DNA of 64,000 nucleotides from the NCBI GenBank assembly GCA_900660155.1, contig CABFPE010000049.1:1167882-1231881 (forward strand). The letters run 5' to 3'. Below the pieces are notes generated by a model that was not told the origin of the DNA, made no database searches, and was given only the letters and a program-made list of their open reading frames with translations. Shown in pieces: positions 59,641 to 64,000 of the stretch; the stretch's first letter is position 1, and each line of letters begins with the position of its first letter. Origin of the DNA: Hofstenia miamia. Its lineage: Eukaryota; Xenacoelomorpha; Acoela; Hofsteniidae. Made by a program: the position numbers and the translations under genes.

Positions 59641-62600
59641 GATTATGTTAAAATCCCCCTCCAGCATAGCTAATTAAGAATGACCACTTGTTCTCCATGA
59701 ACCATTTCTGCCACTCTTTTTATGATATTGCTTGCTTCTTGCATTTCATAATTTGTGTCATATTGCTCATCCTTTGTCAGTTTTATTATGACATCTTTTT
59801 CCCTTGTTGCCATCTTTTTACTTGATTTTTCATATCATTTCTACATTGTCAGCTCACTCCTGTAGCATCTGCTACCAAGCTTTAACAGAGAGTAAATTAT
59901 TCTTTTCAATTATTGTTCCTTGTTATATTCGGGTAGGGATGTACTGATGTTAACTTTGTTTTACTCTGACATGAGATACACTATCATTAACCCTTGCTTA
60001 ACTTAAAGTAACTTGATACTGTTTAGGTATACCACTGTCACAGTTCTTCTCTGTGATTTGGCTATGGCCTCTGCCCAACTCTGATCTCCAAATCAATCCA
60101 CTTGTGCCTCCATTGTTGATTGAGTAGTTCCATGTCTCAGCTCAACAAAGTACTTATATGTTCCCTATCCTAACTCAGTGCAGCTCTCAATGCTGTTTGT
60201 AACTGACTTAAACTCAATTTGTAATGTGTAATTATGGTACTTTGCACACTGGCAATGTCACTAGCTGCTTAATAGATATTAATTCAGCCATTGCCAAAAA
60301 CTATTGGCTTTAATTAATATAATTAGATAAAGTAAATAATTACTTGCAGCTTCTTACCTTAAATTTAAATAACAGTACATGCTCAGTCTATTTATCTGTC
60401 TATTTATAGGTCACCTAATTTGACAGTGTAATATAAATATAACCTACAATAGGCTATCCAGCCTTATCTCTGATATCAATTATTTAATACATGCAAATGA
60501 ATGAATTGATAGTCAGTTAAACAGAGGAAAACTCCTATTCATACACCTAACCTAAATGCAGGTTCATGGCTTGGATCAAGGACCCTCAAATCACTCTGGA
60601 TGTGTGCCCAAGCCACTACTACTGCATTTACTGTTTAGCTTGACATTGATTAATAATAAGCAAACCAAATTAAATCTAAGAATAAGATTTCCAAAGAATT
60701 TACTTCAACAGTTTCCAAATTGATTTCAGCTCTATTTATACTCTAATTCAAAAAGTACCTGTCATTCAAAATTTGAATTTAATTTGTCTGCCAATTTGCT
60801 AAAAATAATGGAAGCTGTTTTGCCCCCTTTGTTTAGTCAAATTATTCAACAACAAGTACTAATTTGCTATTTTGTTTCTAAGTTTCATTTACAAAAATAA
60901 TGATGATAATTAAACTTAAATTGTTTTTAATCAATAAATCATAATTCAATCTTAATACTGACTAATCATCTGATCTTCTCTTCTTAGCAGCATTATTCTT
61001 TGGATTATGCTACACTTCCTTCTTATCAGGTTTCCTCTAGTCATCCATGGATGCTAATTTAGTGCTCTGTGTTTAGTGTTCAATGTTGCTTCCCACATAT
61101 ATTTTTGGGTCTTGTAATTTAGTATTTTGATCTCTGCTGGGCATATGCCTGTTTTGTTGGCAAGTTCTATGATGCTTTGTCTGCTCAAAGTATGCTGTTG
61201 TATGAGCCTCTTAGTTTCTGGTGACAGATTATCATATGAGTTGTAATGATTTCTTCTGCTTGCAATAAAATAGGGATGTATCTTGTCTTTCCCTATTTTC
61301 ATCATCCTACTTTCTCTCACTTCTGATCTAGATAACATAGTTGTCATTGACATCTGTCTATTTGAAAAAGCTTGTGAACTTTGCCTGGCATTTGAGAATG
61401 AGCTTGTAGATGGCTATTTGGAAATATCCATTTCAGTCTTTGCTTATTTCTTGTATATATGGGTCCTTTAGTTGGCCACAGACATTGGTACCTGTTGCCT
61501 TTAGTTGCAGACAAGGTTTGCTGGATGAGGGGGAGTGTTTCATTGATGAATGTGATTTTTCTTCCAACCTCATGCCCTTTTATTGATGCTTGGTATCCTG
61601 ACGTTTGTCCTCTTTTATCTGCCTGCAATTTAATTGACATTTGGTTGAGGGTGATGTTTCTGACTTTGTCTCCATCCTCATACCCTTTAAGTGGCAATCA
61701 GATTGCGGAGATTTGTTTCTTATTTGTCTTCTTTTAATACTAGTTGAAGAATTCTCCATCATCATGCCCTTTTATTAATGCTCAGATTTTGGGGTCTCCT
61801 TCACACTCTTCTACTTTTCATTGGTGATTGACTGTTACTCCTGTTGGATCTCTTCATTATCTAACCTAAATGGAGTTACTAAATTTATATCCCATATTTC
61901 AGGGTCCTATTTATTTTTATTCTTTACTGCCCCTGTGGCATAACTCTTTTCTTGACTTCATCTTCTTCATTTTGAGGACTATATTCTTCTTGAAATTATT
62001 CCTCTGCCACACTGTCAAGTTCATCCATCTCATTGTATGTGCCATCATAATTTTCAATTAGTTTAAATTGTGCATTTTTATCTAATGTTACTTGCTCTAT
62101 ATCTTTTGTTGCCTGTTTCCAATTTTGAAAGTGTAGAGTCCTACCATCATTAAGTTTATAATTATTATTTGGTAGTGTCTATCTAATAATGAAAGGTCCT
62201 GTTTTTAATTTTCTTACCTGGTTTACATCTTGTGTTCTCAGTAATGTGTATGTGTAAACCTTATCACCCTTCCTGTTTGGTTTCCCATAGATTTTCTTGT
62301 TAAAATTTCTTTGTTGTCTTATTAAAGATTTTTAGGTATTATGACACATTGCCTCATGAATTCCCATTATTTGGTTTTTAATTTTTCTGATATATTCATT
62401 GTTCAGTTTTTCAGAATATGTATTGTATTGCATTGATATAGGCATTGCTGTCTCTCTTCCATACATCACTTTGAATGGTGTCATTCCCATGGTGGAATGC
62501 ACTGAGGTATAATAAAAATACTCTACAATTTCTATCACTTCTCTCTAATCTCTTCTACCAACTCTTGATTTTAAAACTCTTATTAACTTAATCATCATCC

Positions 62601-64000
62601 TGTTGAACCTTTCCATTGCTCCATTTGCATGTGGGTGATATGCAGTTGTCTTCTCTGATATTATTTCCATCCATTTTGCCATTTCTTCAAACAGTTTACT
62701 TTCAAATTGTACTACTCTATCTGATATTATTACCTCCTCATCCAAATTTTAATATCCATTCTTTCATTATTTTTTCCGCCACTGTTTTAGCTGTTGTCAA
62801 GTCTAATGGGATCATCTTCACATATTTAGTGAAATTATCTAAAATATATTGATACCCCTCATCATCATGTGATAGCTTCTCCAAATCAACATGCAATATT
62901 TGGTTTGGTGCTGTAGCTATGATTTTTTGTAGTGGTGCTGTTTGTCTTGGGATAATGACTCTTGTTGTTTATCAAACATGTTGTACATTTGTTGATAACA
63001 TCCTCCACTTTTTTTCATATTGCTATTGTTATGAATCTGGCATTAAATGTTTGCTCCATCTGAATTATATCAATGTGACAATTTTCATGGATTTTTCTTA
63101 CTAGTTCTCTCTTGTAGTATTCTGGGATTGCTATTCATAGTGTCTTGCCTTCTACATAAAATAACCTGTTTGTATTCATTTTCCACTTATACCTTTGGAA
63201 ATAGCTCTTTGCTTCTTTTCCTAACCTCTTGTGTTTGTCTTTTAACTTGCCTTTTATCTCTGTCATTATCACATCCATGTTCAGTTTTTCACCAATTTCA
63301 TTTTCTGTTATTTCTTCCTTAATTATACTTGGTATTATGGCTTGCCCTTTCTTATCAGTGTTAATGTCTGGCAGTTTTTGGTACTCACTGTGTGGTATGA
63401 AATTGAATTTTTTCTTCTCTCCTTCCATTTTTTCTTCATCCCTCTGGTATTACAGCAGGGCTGTCCAAAATTCAGCATTGTTATGTAATGTTCCCTCCCT
63501 ATGTTGTATTGTAAATTTAAACTCATTCAGGTACTCTTTCCATCTTGATAATATTGATGATTTATATCCTGAAAATTTTTTCAACCACACTAACCCACTG
63601 TTGTAGGTGTCCAATTAGGAACTACCTAAATTTCTTTATGCTCTCTACCAATGCTTACATTTCCAATTTAGTGGATCCATAATTTTCTTCACTTCACTTT
63701 AGTCTTTTGCTAAAGAACTGTATAGGGACCTCTTTACCATCTTTCATCTGCCCCAAGCATTCCCCTATTGCCACATTACTTGTGTCACAATCTAGAATAA
63801 ATTCCTCTTCATAATCAGGTGTATTTAGTACTGTTATTTTATTTGTTTTCTGGGCCATATTTGGTATAAATGATCCATGATAATTTATGAAGCCCATTAT
63901 TCTCTGGACGTGTTTTTTGGTTTTTGGACTTTTTATAGTTTGAATAATTTCTTTTGCATTATTTTTCATCTTTATTTTTCCTTCCTGTATCTGCCTTCCC
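59641..64000 (-). mobile_element. Ty3/gypsy LTR retrotransposon fossil, broken, runs off the right edge
   Basis: Minus-strand pol remains in family order: end of reverse transcriptase and start of RNase H at 63694-64000 (MGFINYHGSFIPNMAQKTNK, then FILDCDTSNVAIGECLGQ and IQFFSKRLK); integrase zinc-binding region near 62960-63110; integrase core at about 62340-62750 (TAYHPHANGAMERFNRM, then FYYTSVHSTMGMTPFKVMYG). Downstream, 59641-61850 carries more minus-strand coding-like sequence of unknown identity where some gypsy elements have a third frame. Broken by many interruptions, so not recent, yet the motifs remain easy to read. Neither LTR could be delimited. Confidence 0.85.

Noticed and set aside
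61283-63606. Several plus-strand frames
   Set aside because: Antisense to the Ty3/gypsy remains; hydrophobic, no motif.
1-64000. CRISPR arrays, operons or prokaryotic features
   Set aside because: Introns, eukaryotic domains and transposons show animal nuclear DNA; no direct-repeat arrays with regular spacers are present.

Overview
The window is AT-rich eukaryotic DNA from an animal, almost certainly an invertebrate. The evidence is spliced genes with long introns and GT/AG junctions, TRIM-type RING/B-box proteins, a modular fibronectin type III (FN3) membrane protein, and many remnants of metazoan transposon families (Tc1/mariner, hAT, piggyBac, pogo/Tigger, PIF/Harbinger, several LINE clades, Ty3/gypsy). 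I cannot name the species or phylum from sequence alone.

Layout. (1) 1-16 kb, plus strand: the 3' part of one large gene for a type I membrane protein. At least eight exons encode FN3 domains in two alternating flavours (A, B), followed by a transmembrane segment and a short tail. All exon phases agree and the spliced frame stays open for 644 codons. Its introns are packed with transposons: a piggyBac end caught as an insertion polymorphism, a mariner, a complete-ended hAT with TIRs and 8-bp TSDs, and a mariner-derived MITE. (2) 16-18 kb: a diverged tandem duplication downstream of that gene. (3) 20.2-22.0 and 32.2-34.1 kb, minus strand: two intronless TRIM paralogues about 12 kb apart; the first has lost most of B-box 2. 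(4) 22-32 and 34-49 kb: mostly non-coding, with a candidate solo LTR, Tc1/mariner and hAT pieces, three LINE fragments and an inverted-repeat element holding a tRNA-like dimer. (5) 49.7-50.6 kb, plus: a small two-exon gene for a secreted beta-helix-like protein. (6) 51.1-51.6 kb: two Harbinger-type MITEs, then a degenerate TTAGGG-like tract. (7) 55.2-57.4 kb: a full-length but dead Tigger/pogo element. (8) about 59.6-64 kb, minus: a broken Ty3/gypsy element running off the right edge.

The host genes (FN3 receptor, TRIM pair, secreted beta-helix protein) are types often found in recognition or immunity, but the sequence does not show that they work together. Assembly quality matters here: three N gaps and two single-N joins flanked by duplicated sequence, which look like unmerged haplotypes.
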